Positions 4,717 through 10,861 of a stretch of 11,170 bases of DNA are shown piece by piece. A program made the position numbers and the translations under genes. The stretch's first letter is position 1. Each line of letters starts with the position of its first letter. Origin of the DNA: an uncultured Shinella sp. GTDB lineage: Bacteria > Pseudomonadota > Alphaproteobacteria > Rhizobiales > Rhizobiaceae. The DNA is taken from NCBI GenBank assembly GCA_946481465.1, contig CAMLOC010000046.1:1-11170 (forward strand), written 5' to 3'. Under the pieces are notes generated by a model. It had not been told where the DNA came from, ran no database searches, and was given only the letters and a program-made list of their open reading frames with translations.

Positions 4717-5034
4717 ATGAGAACCGTCACCTACTGGATTCCAGCTCCGACCCTAACCGAGGCTGGCGTCATTGCCCGTGCCCTCCATCGCGGGGCTGTT
4801 CCGCGCATGCCCTGGCATAGCGACGAAACCGCCTGCCAGCGCCGCGCCGACGCGTGCAACGAGATCCTCGGCGCCCGCCCGGTCAAGCCCTACGCCGTGG
4901 TGATCGAGGAGCGCGCCGTCGATGACGGCCTGATCACGAACGCATGGCGGGCTGACGCGGTCGGCAAGATCGCGGCCAGCGTCGCCACGCTTTACGCGGG
5001 CTGCTGGCTCGTCGGGCTGGGGACGTTCCTATGA
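4717..5034 (+). CDS. Hypothetical 105-aa phage protein with hydrophobic C-terminus
   Basis: Unrecognised. It begins MRTVTYWIPAPTLTEAGVIA, has a GARPVKPYAVVIEERAVDDG stretch like an alpha/beta fold, and ends with ASVATLYAGCWLVGLGTFL, about 19 mostly hydrophobic residues that could be a membrane anchor or a buried helix. The ATG at 4717 is chosen because GGAG lies 8 nt upstream. In-frame starts at 4708 (GTG) and 4711 (ATG, overlapping the previous stop) are possible but too close to that Shine-Dalgarno sequence. The stop overlaps the next ATG as ATGA. Confidence 0.7.
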   Translation: MRTVTYWIPAPTLTEAGVIARALHRGAVPRMPWHSDETACQRRADACNEILGARPVKPYAVVIEERAVDDGLITNAWRADAVGKIAASVATLYAGCWLVGLGTFL

Positions 5035-5303
5035 GCATCGAAGAGGCCAACGACGGCGGATCGGCCTTCCCCCTCATGGGGTTCCCTGCTCCAGGGGGCG
5101 GCTTCCTGTACCAGCCCGGCATGTCCTTGCGCGACTGGCTGGCGGGACAGGCGCTGGCGGGTCTCTGCGCGAACCCAGGCGGGCCGTTCCAAGCGAACGC
5201 AATGCAGGGCTGGGGGATGTGCAACTGCGACGAGCACACAGTTGCGAGAACTGCCTACACCCTAGCCGATGCCATGCTCGCTGCTAGCGAGACACTTCGA
5301 TGA
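5031..5303 (+). CDS. Conserved small phage protein (GMSLRDWLAGQAL type)
   Basis: A 90-aa protein of a type common in phage early operons. It has an N-terminal NDGGSAFPLMG segment, a central GMSLRDWLAGQALAGLCANP motif, and a C-terminal VARTAYTLADAMLAA helix. Such proteins are widespread in prophages of many proteobacteria but have no established function; this likeness is recalled from family experience and not computed. The Gly/Pro-rich centre (GFPAPGGGFLYQPG) is usual for the group. It overlaps both neighbours by ATGA (start at 5031, stop at 5301-5303), with GGGGAC 7 nt before the start. Confidence 0.8.
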   Translation: MSIEEANDGGSAFPLMGFPAPGGGFLYQPGMSLRDWLAGQALAGLCANPGGPFQANAMQGWGMCNCDEHTVARTAYTLADAMLAASETLR

Positions 5304-5449
5304 CCTGGTTCTGGCAGCCCCTCATCAGCCCGGCCGTCGGCGCGTACTGCCTCCTCGGCGTCGTAGTGGTCGGCGTCATCTGGCGCGTGTTCGACCGCGC
5401 CAGGCGGCCGGCGCACGACCCGCACTCTCAGCCATACGGTGATCAATGA
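5300..5449 (+). CDS. 49-aa single-span membrane protein
   Basis: The frame reads MTWFWQPLISPAVGAYCLLG, then VVVVGVIWRVFDRARRPAHD and a short polar tail. Residues 8-28 form one strongly hydrophobic span followed by Arg-rich residues 29-36, so by the positive-inside rule the C-terminus should be cytoplasmic. The start overlaps the previous stop as ATGA and the stop overlaps the next ATG as ATGA, filling the gap exactly. The Shine-Dalgarno sequence is weak, suggesting coupled translation. There is no recognised family. Small phage membrane proteins of this kind may act in superinfection exclusion or membrane targeting, but that is speculation. Confidence 0.65.
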   Translation: MTWFWQPLISPAVGAYCLLGVVVVGVIWRVFDRARRPAHDPHSQPYGDQ

Positions 5450-5661
5450 CCGCGCTCAGCGACGAAGCGGCCCGGTTCCACAACCGGCTGCGGATCCTCC
5501 TCAACATCGAGGCCGGGGACTTCGCGGCAGCCGGCCTGACCTTCGAGCAGTGGCGCACGTTCGTCGCTGATCCGTTCCGCGCATTCATCCGCGCTGACGA
5601 CCCGACCGCCGCTGCCATCTGGTCGATCGTCGAGGCGCGCGAAGTCAAGAGGCCCGCATGA
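5446..5661 (+). CDS. Hypothetical 71-aa phage protein
   Basis: Unrecognised. MTALSDEAARFHNRLRILLN, then IEAGDFAAAGLTFEQWRTFV and a final AAIWSIVEAREVKRPA helix: an all-helical, mildly acidic small protein without cysteines or membrane span. It lies immediately upstream of the exonuclease and overlaps it by ATGA (5658-5661), so it could be an accessory of the recombination pair. The start overlaps the membrane protein's TGA. Only GGTGAT precedes it at short spacing, so it is probably translated by re-initiation. Confidence 0.72.
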   Translation: MTALSDEAARFHNRLRILLNIEAGDFAAAGLTFEQWRTFVADPFRAFIRADDPTAAAIWSIVEAREVKRPA

Positions 5662-6659
5662 CCGCCATCCTACAAGCCGGCTTGCATTTCGACGTGCCCG
5701 CCGCCGCCTATCACGCCGACCCGGCGCCCGAGCCCTCGCTGTCGTCATCGATCGCCAAGGTGCTGCTCGAGCAGAGCCCGCGCCATGCGTGGCAGCAGCA
5801 CCCGCGGCTCAACCCGGCTGGCATCGAGGAAGCGAGCACGCCGACCCGGCCGATGGAAATCGGGACAGTGGTTCATGCGCTGTTGCTCGGGCGCGGCGGC
5901 AAGATCGTCGTCGTCAGCGGCGACAGCTACCAGAAGAAGGACGCCCAGGCGGCGCGAGCAGCAGCCTACGGCGCCGGAGATTGCCCGATCCTTGAAACTG
6001 ACCTTGCCAAGGCCGAGGCGATCGTTGCAGCGGCGCGCGAGCAGCTCGCCGAGGCTGGTTTCGCCGATGCCTTCGCCGAGGGAATGCCCGAGCCGGTTCT
6101 GATCTGGAAGGACAAGGCCGGCCCATGGTGCCGTGCCATGGTTGACTGGCTATTCATCGGCGACGGCACTGCCACCATCATCGACATCAAGACATCGAAC
6201 ACGTCCATTAGCCCGCACGGTGACGCGCTGGCGTGGAAGGTGGCCGATATGGCCTACGACGTCTCCGCGGCATTCTATGAGCGAGGGTTGGCCACGCTGC
6301 GCCCCGACCTCGCGGGCCGCATCAACTTCCGCCACCTCTGGCTCGAAATGGAACAGCCGCACTCGCTGGCGATCTCCGATCTCACCGAGTCCAACCAGAC
6401 CCACGCGCACAAGATGGTGGCCGCGGCCATGGGCCTATGGCGCGATCATCTAGCAGCGGGAACCGATGCGAAGCATTGGCCGCGATGGCCGGCCTATGTC
6501 GGCAAGATCCAACGAGCGGGCCGATCGCATGACCAATGGAACGACCGCACAGCGGTAGGGCCGCTCGCCGACATCATCAACAGCGATCCATTCGTCTCCG
6601 TCCGCGAGGTGCAGCCCTACCGCGAACGTGATGACCTCATCACGGAGATTGCATCGTGA
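5658..6659 (+). CDS. PD-(D/E)XK exonuclease, RecE / DUF3799 type
   Basis: A 333-aa protein with the layout of phage RecE-like exonucleases (exodeoxyribonuclease VIII-like, DUF3799). Residues 27-48 hold the SLSSSIAKVLLEQSPRHAW motif. Residues 67-78 (EIGTVVHALLLG) include the conserved His73. Residues 145-165 hold EPVLIWKD and CRAMVDWL with Asp163. TIIDIKTS at 173-180 supplies the Asp176-x-Lys178 catalytic pair. YDVSAAFYERGL at 200-211 is the motif usually written QAAFY; here Ser203 takes the usual Gln place. It should resect double-stranded ends to expose single strands for the ATPase/annealing partner encoded next. AAGAGG precedes the ATG, and a GTGA overlap joins it to the ATPase gene. Family call firm. 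Confidence 0.92.
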   Translation: MTAILQAGLHFDVPAAAYHADPAPEPSLSSSIAKVLLEQSPRHAWQQHPRLNPAGIEEASTPTRPMEIGTVVHALLLGRGGKIVVVSGDSYQKKDAQAARAAAYGAGDCPILETDLAKAEAIVAAAREQLAEAGFADAFAEGMPEPVLIWKDKAGPWCRAMVDWLFIGDGTATIIDIKTSNTSISPHGDALAWKVADMAYDVSAAFYERGLATLRPDLAGRINFRHLWLEMEQPHSLAISDLTESNQTHAHKMVAAAMGLWRDHLAAGTDAKHWPRWPAYVGKIQRAGRSHDQWNDRTAVGPLADIINSDPFVSVREVQPYRERDDLITEIAS

Positions 6660-7795
6660 ACGCTTTCAGCTTTGCGCCAGCCGTCCGCGAGCGAGTTGGC
6701 TTGATCATTGCCTTGGCGGGCCCCTCCGGCAGTGGAAAAACCCTGTCAGCGCTCAAGATCGCGCGAGGGCTGGCCGGCGGCGATGACAGCAAGATCGCGC
6801 TCGTCGACACAGAGGCCGGGCGCGGCCTGCACTATGCGCCGGCGCCGGGCGAGAAAGCTGGGCCGGATCGGTTCGCCTTCAACTATGCCGACATGAAGCC
6901 ACCGTTCTCGCCGGAAGCCTACACGGACGCCATCAAGGCCGCCGACAGCGCTGGGTTCGAAGTCGTCGTGATCGACAGCGGCTCGCACCTATGGGAGGGC
7001 GAAGGCGGCGTGCAGGATCAGCACGACGCGATCCTTGATGCCGAGGTCGAGCGCGCCCGCAAGAACCACAACGGGAATTGGGCATTCGACGAAGATCGCA
7101 CCCGCGATCGTCTCTCGGTCGGGGCGTGGAAGAAGCCGAAAGCCGCGCACAAGCGCTTCGTCTCCCGGCTCCTACAGACCAGAGCTCACATCATCATCTG
7201 CCTGCGCGCCGACGAGAAGATGCGCATGGAGAAGGTCAAGGACGACCGCGGCCGAGAGAAAACCGTCATCATCCAGGCGAAGGACATGCCGCCTGCCGAG
7301 CGCTGGCAGCCGATCTGCGAGAAGCGCCTGCCCTACGAGATGACCGTCTCGTTCGTGCTGACACCAGACCGGCCGGGTTTCCCCGTCCCGATCAAGCTGC
7401 AGGAGCAGCACCGACATGCTGTGACGCTCGATAGGCCGCTGTCCGAGGAAACCGGGAGGCTGCTGGCGGAATGGGCCCGAGGCGGCAAGCAGACCACCGC
7501 GCGTCCGGCGGTGCAGGGCGATGGGCAGGGGGCTGTTCCCGGCCGACCGCTCGACGCGCCCGACGATTTCCCCGGCGACCAGCCATCCGACCCGGTCCAA
7601 GTGCTCGTCGACGAGGCCCGTCGCGCGGCGATGGATGGTCTCGACGCCTACCAGCGCTATTTCGGCGGCCTCAGCCGGGCCGACAAGACGCTCCTGGTCG
7701 ACCGCGGTGAGCACGCGAAGAACAAGGACATGGCCGCCCAAGCCGACCGACCGGCCGACTACGGTGCCGACGCCACGGAAGGAGCGCAGCCATGA
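6656..7795 (+). CDS. Phage RecA-like / AAA ATPase (Sak4- or AAA_24-type recombination protein)
   Basis: A 379-aa protein. GLIIALAGPSGSGKTLSALK gives a Walker A (22-29) and FEVVVIDSGSHLWEGEGG gives a Walker B with Asp107. RLLQTRAHIIICLRADEK (171-188) is the next core strand. This is the pattern of phage RecA-fold NTPases that act as single-strand annealing or ssDNA-loading factors (Sak4-like, Pfam AAA_24). A linker rich in Pro and Asp (about 285-318) leads to a C-terminal helical unit (DPVQVLVDEARRAAMDGLDA, then YQRYFGGLSRADKTLL) that recurs at the ends of several phage recombination proteins. GTG start at 6656, with GGAG 8 nt upstream, overlaps the exonuclease stop. Pairing with an exonuclease supports a recombination role. 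The exact subfamily is less certain. Confidence 0.88.
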   Translation: MNAFSFAPAVRERVGLIIALAGPSGSGKTLSALKIARGLAGGDDSKIALVDTEAGRGLHYAPAPGEKAGPDRFAFNYADMKPPFSPEAYTDAIKAADSAGFEVVVIDSGSHLWEGEGGVQDQHDAILDAEVERARKNHNGNWAFDEDRTRDRLSVGAWKKPKAAHKRFVSRLLQTRAHIIICLRADEKMRMEKVKDDRGREKTVIIQAKDMPPAERWQPICEKRLPYEMTVSFVLTPDRPGFPVPIKLQEQHRHAVTLDRPLSEETGRLLAEWARGGKQTTARPAVQGDGQGAVPGRPLDAPDDFPGDQPSDPVQVLVDEARRAAMDGLDAYQRYFGGLSRADKTLLVDRGEHAKNKDMAAQADRPADYGADATEGAQP

Positions 7796-7962
7796 ACTGC
7801 CGCCTCCTCCCGTGTGAAGGGAGGCTTCCCGAGGTAAGCCGTTGGAAAGACACGGCAGGGCCGGAGCGCGTGTGCGCATCTGCGCCCGTTTCGTTCCCCC
7901 AGCGTTCGCCTTCGGTGGTTCAAGATCACCAGAGAGCACTCCCTATGCTGGGGGCTCGGTGA
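7792..7962 (+). CDS. Doubtful 56-aa ORF between ATPase and CxxC protein
   Basis: The ATG at 7792 overlaps the ATPase stop (ATGA), has an AAGGAG Shine-Dalgarno sequence 7 nt upstream, and the frame stops at TGATG, overlapping the next start, so initiation signals are good. Yet the product (MNCRLLPCEGRLPEVSRWKD, then TAGPERVCASAPVSFPQRSP) looks unlike a folded protein and codon third positions are unremarkable. The span also holds a CCTCCC/GGGAGG hairpin (7806-7824) and the first copy of a 17-nt repeat. It may be a leader ORF that carries ribosomes to the next gene, or a decayed gene, more than a protein of its own. Confidence 0.35.
   Translation: MNCRLLPCEGRLPEVSRWKDTAGPERVCASAPVSFPQRSPSVVQDHQRALPMLGAR
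7936..7952 (+). repeat. 17-nt direct repeat, copy 1, before the CxxC gene
   Basis: GCACTCCCTATGCTGGG is identical to the stretch at 8160-8176. CTCCC can pair with the GGGGG that follows (one G-U pair) across the six-base loop TATGCT, placing the next gene's Shine-Dalgarno sequence in a stem. Confidence 0.75.
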
Positions 7963-8195
7963 TGGCTCGCTGTACCTACTGCAACGATACGGGCTGGGTA
8001 GCCATCCGCTCGCGCGACGGCTCCTACGCCTTCGCCGGTCCTGTCCCGGATGACGCCAAAGGCTACGCAGATGCGGACTGCTGGCAATGCGACAGCGGGG
8101 CACCGCCAAAGGCCCTGAGTGACAAGGATGATGCCCCCTCTTCGGACATCGAAGGTCCGGCACTCCCTATGCTGGGAGGTGCGCGCCATGGATAG
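7962..8195 (+). CDS. 77-aa CxxC...CxxC zinc-ribbon-like protein
   Basis: MARCTYCNDTGWVAIRSRDG carries Cys4-x2-Cys7, and ADADCWQCDSG carries Cys40-x2-Cys43. Four cysteines in two CxxC knuckles separated by 32 residues suit a small zinc ribbon. The C-terminal half (KALSDKDDAPSSDIEGPALP) is acidic and disordered. The start at 7962 is supported by a GGGGGC run 7 nt upstream and the TGATG overlap. The longer open frame back to 7842 has an Arg/Ala-rich extension with no signals. The 3' end overlaps the next gene by 8 bp. Family not recognised; a nucleic-acid-binding or structural zinc role is the natural guess. Confidence 0.7.
   Translation: MARCTYCNDTGWVAIRSRDGSYAFAGPVPDDAKGYADADCWQCDSGAPPKALSDKDDAPSSDIEGPALPMLGGARHG
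8160..8176 (+). repeat. 17-nt direct repeat, copy 2, before the 184-aa gene
   Basis: Second copy of GCACTCCCTATGCTGGG. Here CTCCC (8163-8167) pairs with GGGAG (8174-8178) around TATGCT, and CA/TG extends the stem beyond a bulged G. The 3' arm is the Shine-Dalgarno sequence of the ATG at 8188. Confidence 0.75.
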
Positions 8196-8742
8196 GATTG
8201 TGCCGACCGACAAGGAAGCCGCGCTTCGGGCGATCATCGACGAGATGAATCGCGAGCGAAAGGCGATTTGCGCCGCGCTCGGTTGTGTCGACAGGCCCGG
8301 CGTGTCCCTGAAATTCATAGGCATTCTGCGTCGAGACCTCGACAAGGCTCACGAGCGCCATGTCGAACTGCTTCGCTCATGGGATAACGCCACGCTCACC
8401 GAGCGGCAGGAACTGGACCGGCTGCGGCGCGGCTGGGGTCCAACGACGCCGACCGAACGCATGGCGCGCCACGCCGACCTCGTCGACTGCCTTCAGGTCT
8501 TGTCGTGCGCCATGTCGGACGTGCTCACCGATGTCGACGAAGAAGCCGACGCCGAGGCAGCACAGAAGCGTCTCGATGAAGCCTATGAGCGGCTGAGCAA
8601 AGGCTACGCGCAGATCTCCGCCCTCATCGGCAAGATGATCGAGCCGCCTGCCAACCCCGACAAGCATTTCACCGTCTTCGAGCGTGTCTGCGGCTGGCTC
8701 AAGCGGCACTCCCCCCTCCCTCCTGCTGGGGAGGTGAAGTGA
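8188..8742 (+). CDS. Hypothetical 184-aa helical phage protein
   Basis: Not recognised. The sequence is almost entirely helical and charged: residues 7-32 (TDKEAALRAIIDEMNRERKA), 47-82 (LRRDLDKAHERHVELLRSWD and TERQELDRLRRGW), 90-117, and 120-150 (DAEAAQKRLDEAYERLSKGY). Coiled-coil or bundle formation is likely. The C-terminal HSPLPPAGEVK is translated from a junction hairpin and may not be part of the fold. ATG at 8188 is chosen because GGAGG lies 8 nt upstream, inside a hairpin that could mask it. Its stop overlaps the next ATG as TGATG. No enzymatic motif is visible. Confidence 0.75.
   Translation: MDRIVPTDKEAALRAIIDEMNRERKAICAALGCVDRPGVSLKFIGILRRDLDKAHERHVELLRSWDNATLTERQELDRLRRGWGPTTPTERMARHADLVDCLQVLSCAMSDVLTDVDEEADAEAAQKRLDEAYERLSKGYAQISALIGKMIEPPANPDKHFTVFERVCGWLKRHSPLPPAGEVK
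8719..8734 (+). promoter_or_regulatory. Hairpin holding the Shine-Dalgarno sequence of the DUF4326 gene
   Basis: CCTCC (8719-8723), loop TGCTGG, GGAGG (8730-8734), five pairs. The 3' arm is the Shine-Dalgarno sequence for ATG 8742. Like copies 1 and 2 of the 17-nt repeat, it is preceded by GCACTCCC and contains TGCTGGG. Confidence 0.6.
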
Positions 8743-9194
8743 TGACGGCTCCCGTCCGCCTCCAGCTCTCGCGCCGCAAGGGCTTCAACCTGCAGGCTCT
8801 GTCGCAGGCCACCAATGGGCTGCCGGCTGTCAAGGTCACGCGCCGGGGACCGTGGGGAAACCCGTTCGAGGTCTGGCAGGACACCTACGAGAGCGCGCCC
8901 AACTGGCACGTCAGCGATGGCCCATGCCACTGGGGGCCCTTCACCACCAAAGCCGAGGCTGTTGCCGAGGCGGTGCGCCTGCACCGCGCCGAGATCACAG
9001 TCGAGGGACCGCACAACCACCGGCTCAAGCGCCCTGTCCCAACGCGCAGCGACATCATCAAGGCTTTGCGCGGCAAGAACCTCGCCTGCTGGTGCGCTCT
9101 TTCGGCCCCGTGCCATGCCGACGTGCTGCTCGAACTGGCGAACCGGCCGATCTGCGACGACCCCACCCCCTCTGCCCAGGGGAGCGGGCGATGA
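8742..9194 (+). CDS. DUF4326 domain protein
   Basis: A 150-aa protein matching the DUF4326 pattern: VRLQLSRRKGFNLQA at the N-terminus, VTRRGPWGNPFEVW (residues 32-45), and the diagnostic RGKNLACWCALSAPCHADVL at 110-129. The conserved Gly-Lys-Asn-Leu-x-Cys-Trp-Cys and Cys-His could bind a metal or serve catalysis; the domain has no settled function. It overlaps the PAPS-reductase-like gene by ATGA, so the two are made together and may act in one pathway. The ATG at 8742 (GGAGG 7 nt upstream) is preferred over the GTG at 8739. The C-terminal TPSAQGSGR comes from a junction hairpin. Confidence 0.88.
   Translation: MTAPVRLQLSRRKGFNLQALSQATNGLPAVKVTRRGPWGNPFEVWQDTYESAPNWHVSDGPCHWGPFTTKAEAVAEAVRLHRAEITVEGPHNHRLKRPVPTRSDIIKALRGKNLACWCALSAPCHADVLLELANRPICDDPTPSAQGSGR
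9167..9182 (+). promoter_or_regulatory. Hairpin holding the Shine-Dalgarno sequence of the PAPS-reductase-like gene
   Basis: CCCCT (9167-9171), loop CTGCCC, AGGGG (9178-9182), five pairs. The 3' arm is the Shine-Dalgarno sequence for ATG 9191. It lies in the last codons of the DUF4326 gene, so a translating ribosome would open it. Confidence 0.55.
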
Positions 9195-10042
9195 GCGGCT
9201 TTGACCTTCTGGGCGATCCGGTAGCCGCTCCGTGGGAGGAAGCGCTTGCCAAGAGCGCGAGCATCCTCAAGATGGCCATCGACCAGTTCAGCCCAACGCA
9301 CATCGTTTCGATGGTGTCCGGGGGCAAAGACAGCGCGGCCTCCGACCAGGTTGCCCGCGAGCTAGGGGCGAATCTCGATTTCGTCATCCATGGCAATACG
9401 CGATGCGGCATCCCGCACACGAGCCGCTTCGTGCTCGACACCTATGGCCGGCTTGGCGATTTGGCAGAAGCCGACGCCGGCACCGCCTATGAGGATTATG
9501 TTCTCCGCAAGGGCTTCTTCGGCGTCGGGCCAGACGCGCACGGTTTCGCCTATCGCATTCTGAAGGCGACGCCTTTCCGCAAGGCGGTCTCCAAGCATAT
9601 CCGGCAGGGCAAGCGAGATGTCCGCGTTCTCCTGCTCAACGGGGCTCGCAAGGACGAGTCTGAGAACCGGAAGGCGCGGCTAGAGGTCTTCCGTCGCGAT
9701 CCCGCCATGAAGGGCAACATCTGGGTCAACTTGATCCATGATTGGTCACAAGAAGCCCGCGACAGCTACCTCGAAAGCCGCCAGACCCCGATCAACCCGG
9801 TTGCCAAGGCTCTCTGCCGCTCTGGCGAGTGCATGTGCGGGACCATGCAGACCGAGGCCGAACGCATCGAGGCAGCCATCCTCTACCCGCAATGGGGAAA
9901 CTGGCTATCCGAACTGGAGCAAGAGGCGATCCGCCTTCACGGCTTTGGCTGGGGCAAACCCTTTCCGAAACCTCGCGATGAGCGCCAAGGCGAACTGTTC
10001 GCGCCCATGTGCTCAGACTGCATCAGGAGGGCCGCAGCATGA
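9191..10042 (+). CDS. PAPS reductase family protein (PP-loop ATP pyrophosphatase fold) with cysteine cluster
   Basis: A 283-aa protein. HIVSMVSGGKDSAASDQVAR gives the PP-loop SGGKDS (43-48) of the adenine nucleotide alpha-hydrolase/PAPS reductase superfamily. NLDFVIHGNTRCGIPHTSRF is the following strand and helix. VLLLNGARKDESENRKARL (147-164) matches the family's GxRxxES-R region. Cysteines at 209, 214, 216, 274 and 277 (LCRSGECMCGTM and APMCSDCIRR) suggest an Fe-S or zinc centre, as in DndC and related phage proteins, and not the classical sulfate-assimilation ECGIH motif. It probably activates or transfers sulfur, or adenylates a nucleic-acid or small-molecule substrate. ATG at 9191 overlaps the DUF4326 stop; GGGGAG precedes it. 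Family firm, substrate unknown. Confidence 0.88.
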   Translation: MSGFDLLGDPVAAPWEEALAKSASILKMAIDQFSPTHIVSMVSGGKDSAASDQVARELGANLDFVIHGNTRCGIPHTSRFVLDTYGRLGDLAEADAGTAYEDYVLRKGFFGVGPDAHGFAYRILKATPFRKAVSKHIRQGKRDVRVLLLNGARKDESENRKARLEVFRRDPAMKGNIWVNLIHDWSQEARDSYLESRQTPINPVAKALCRSGECMCGTMQTEAERIEAAILYPQWGNWLSELEQEAIRLHGFGWGKPFPKPRDERQGELFAPMCSDCIRRAAA

Positions 10043-10857
10043 CCAACACCGACAGCGCAGAGAATGTGGTCGCGGAGCTGCGGCGCGAAGTGGCGCACCG
10101 GCTTCAAGATGGAATGCTTCGCTACGCTAAGTTTTTCTCCGCCGATAACGTCTCCGGCCTGCTCGCCCTCATCGAATCCCAGCGCGCCACCATCGAGAGG
10201 CAGGATGATGAACTGATCGGAGAGCGCTGGCACGCTGATGAAGCCGCTCGCCAGCGAGACGTAGTCAAGGCCGCCCTCGCCGCCGCAAAGGCTGAGAAGG
10301 AGAGGCTGCGGGAAGCGTTAGAGCCGTTCGCTCGCGAGGCAGACGCTCGTTCCAATCTTGTACTGGGGCCTGACATTGATGGATGGCCCATCGGCGGCAG
10401 CGCATTGACGCTCGGCGATTTGCGCCGCGCTCGCGCCGCCCTCACCCCGCCCGCGACGGGAGATGGCGCGGTGGCGGAGGCGGTTATCGATCCCCATCCA
10501 ACAATACCGCCTGACGTTCTAACCATCGCTGAAGACCTGATCCCGCAGATGGACGCAGAGCTTGGGAAACGAATGCGCGGAAGCATGGTCTATTATGCTG
10601 CACGCGCGATCATGACCGAACGCGCCGCCCTCGCCGCCTCCCCAGCGCCTGCCCCTGCTGCGGGGGTGGCGGTGCCGGATGGATGGAAGCTGGTGCCGGT
10701 CGAGCCGACAGTGGATATGATCGGCGACGGCGGGATGGCCATGTTCAAGAGCGACATGGCTACCGGCATGAATCCCCGCGAGGCAACGATCGCAGTTTAT
10801 CGCGCGATGATCGCTGCCGCCCCCTCTCCGAAGGCCGGGGAGACGGGGAATGGGTGA
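10039..10857 (+). CDS. Coiled-coil phage protein with common C-terminal phage module
   Basis: A 272-aa mosaic. Residues 36-105 (ADNVSGLLALIESQRATIER to ALAAAKAEKERLREALEPFA) form a helical coiled coil like those in many phage early proteins. Residues 107-136 (NLVLGPDIDGWPIGGSALTL, then GDLRRARAAL) make a short conserved-looking unit. Residues 150-198 are helical. After an Ala-Pro linker (200-212), VPDGWKLVPVEPTVDMIGDG and NPREATIAVYRAMIAAAP (213-261) are the module found at the ends of many unrelated phage proteins. No catalytic motif is visible. AGGAGG 8 nt before the ATG at 10039 fixes the start, which overlaps the PAPS-reductase stop as ATGA. The long frame back to 10009 is discarded. Confidence 0.8.
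   Translation: MTNTDSAENVVAELRREVAHRLQDGMLRYAKFFSADNVSGLLALIESQRATIERQDDELIGERWHADEAARQRDVVKAALAAAKAEKERLREALEPFAREADARSNLVLGPDIDGWPIGGSALTLGDLRRARAALTPPATGDGAVAEAVIDPHPTIPPDVLTIAEDLIPQMDAELGKRMRGSMVYYAARAIMTERAALAASPAPAPAAGVAVPDGWKLVPVEPTVDMIGDGGMAMFKSDMATGMNPREATIAVYRAMIAAAPSPKAGETGNG
10824..10842 (+). promoter_or_regulatory. Junction hairpin at the end of the coiled-coil gene
   Basis: CTCTCC (10824-10829), loop GAAGGCC, GGGGAG (10837-10842), six pairs including one G-U. It encodes the C-terminal PSPKAGE and sits about 20 nt before the next ATG (10862), a little too far to be its Shine-Dalgarno sequence. Confidence 0.45.
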
Positions 10858-10861
10858 TCTT

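Noticed and set aside
7172..7939. Minus-strand 255-aa open frame opposite the ATPase gene
   Set aside because: It is the antisense of a clearly coding Walker-type ATPase. It has no recognisable domain or operon context and arises from high GC.
8975..8987. GTGCGCCTGCACC inside the DUF4326 gene as a further operator
   Set aside because: The GTGC and GCAC half-sites are separated by four bases instead of five and the site lies within a coding region.
8852..9190. N-terminal extension of the PAPS-reductase-like frame back to 8852
   Set aside because: The extension overlaps the DUF4326 gene almost entirely and is Arg/Pro/Ala-rich. The ATG at 9191 has its own Shine-Dalgarno sequence and ATGA coupling.
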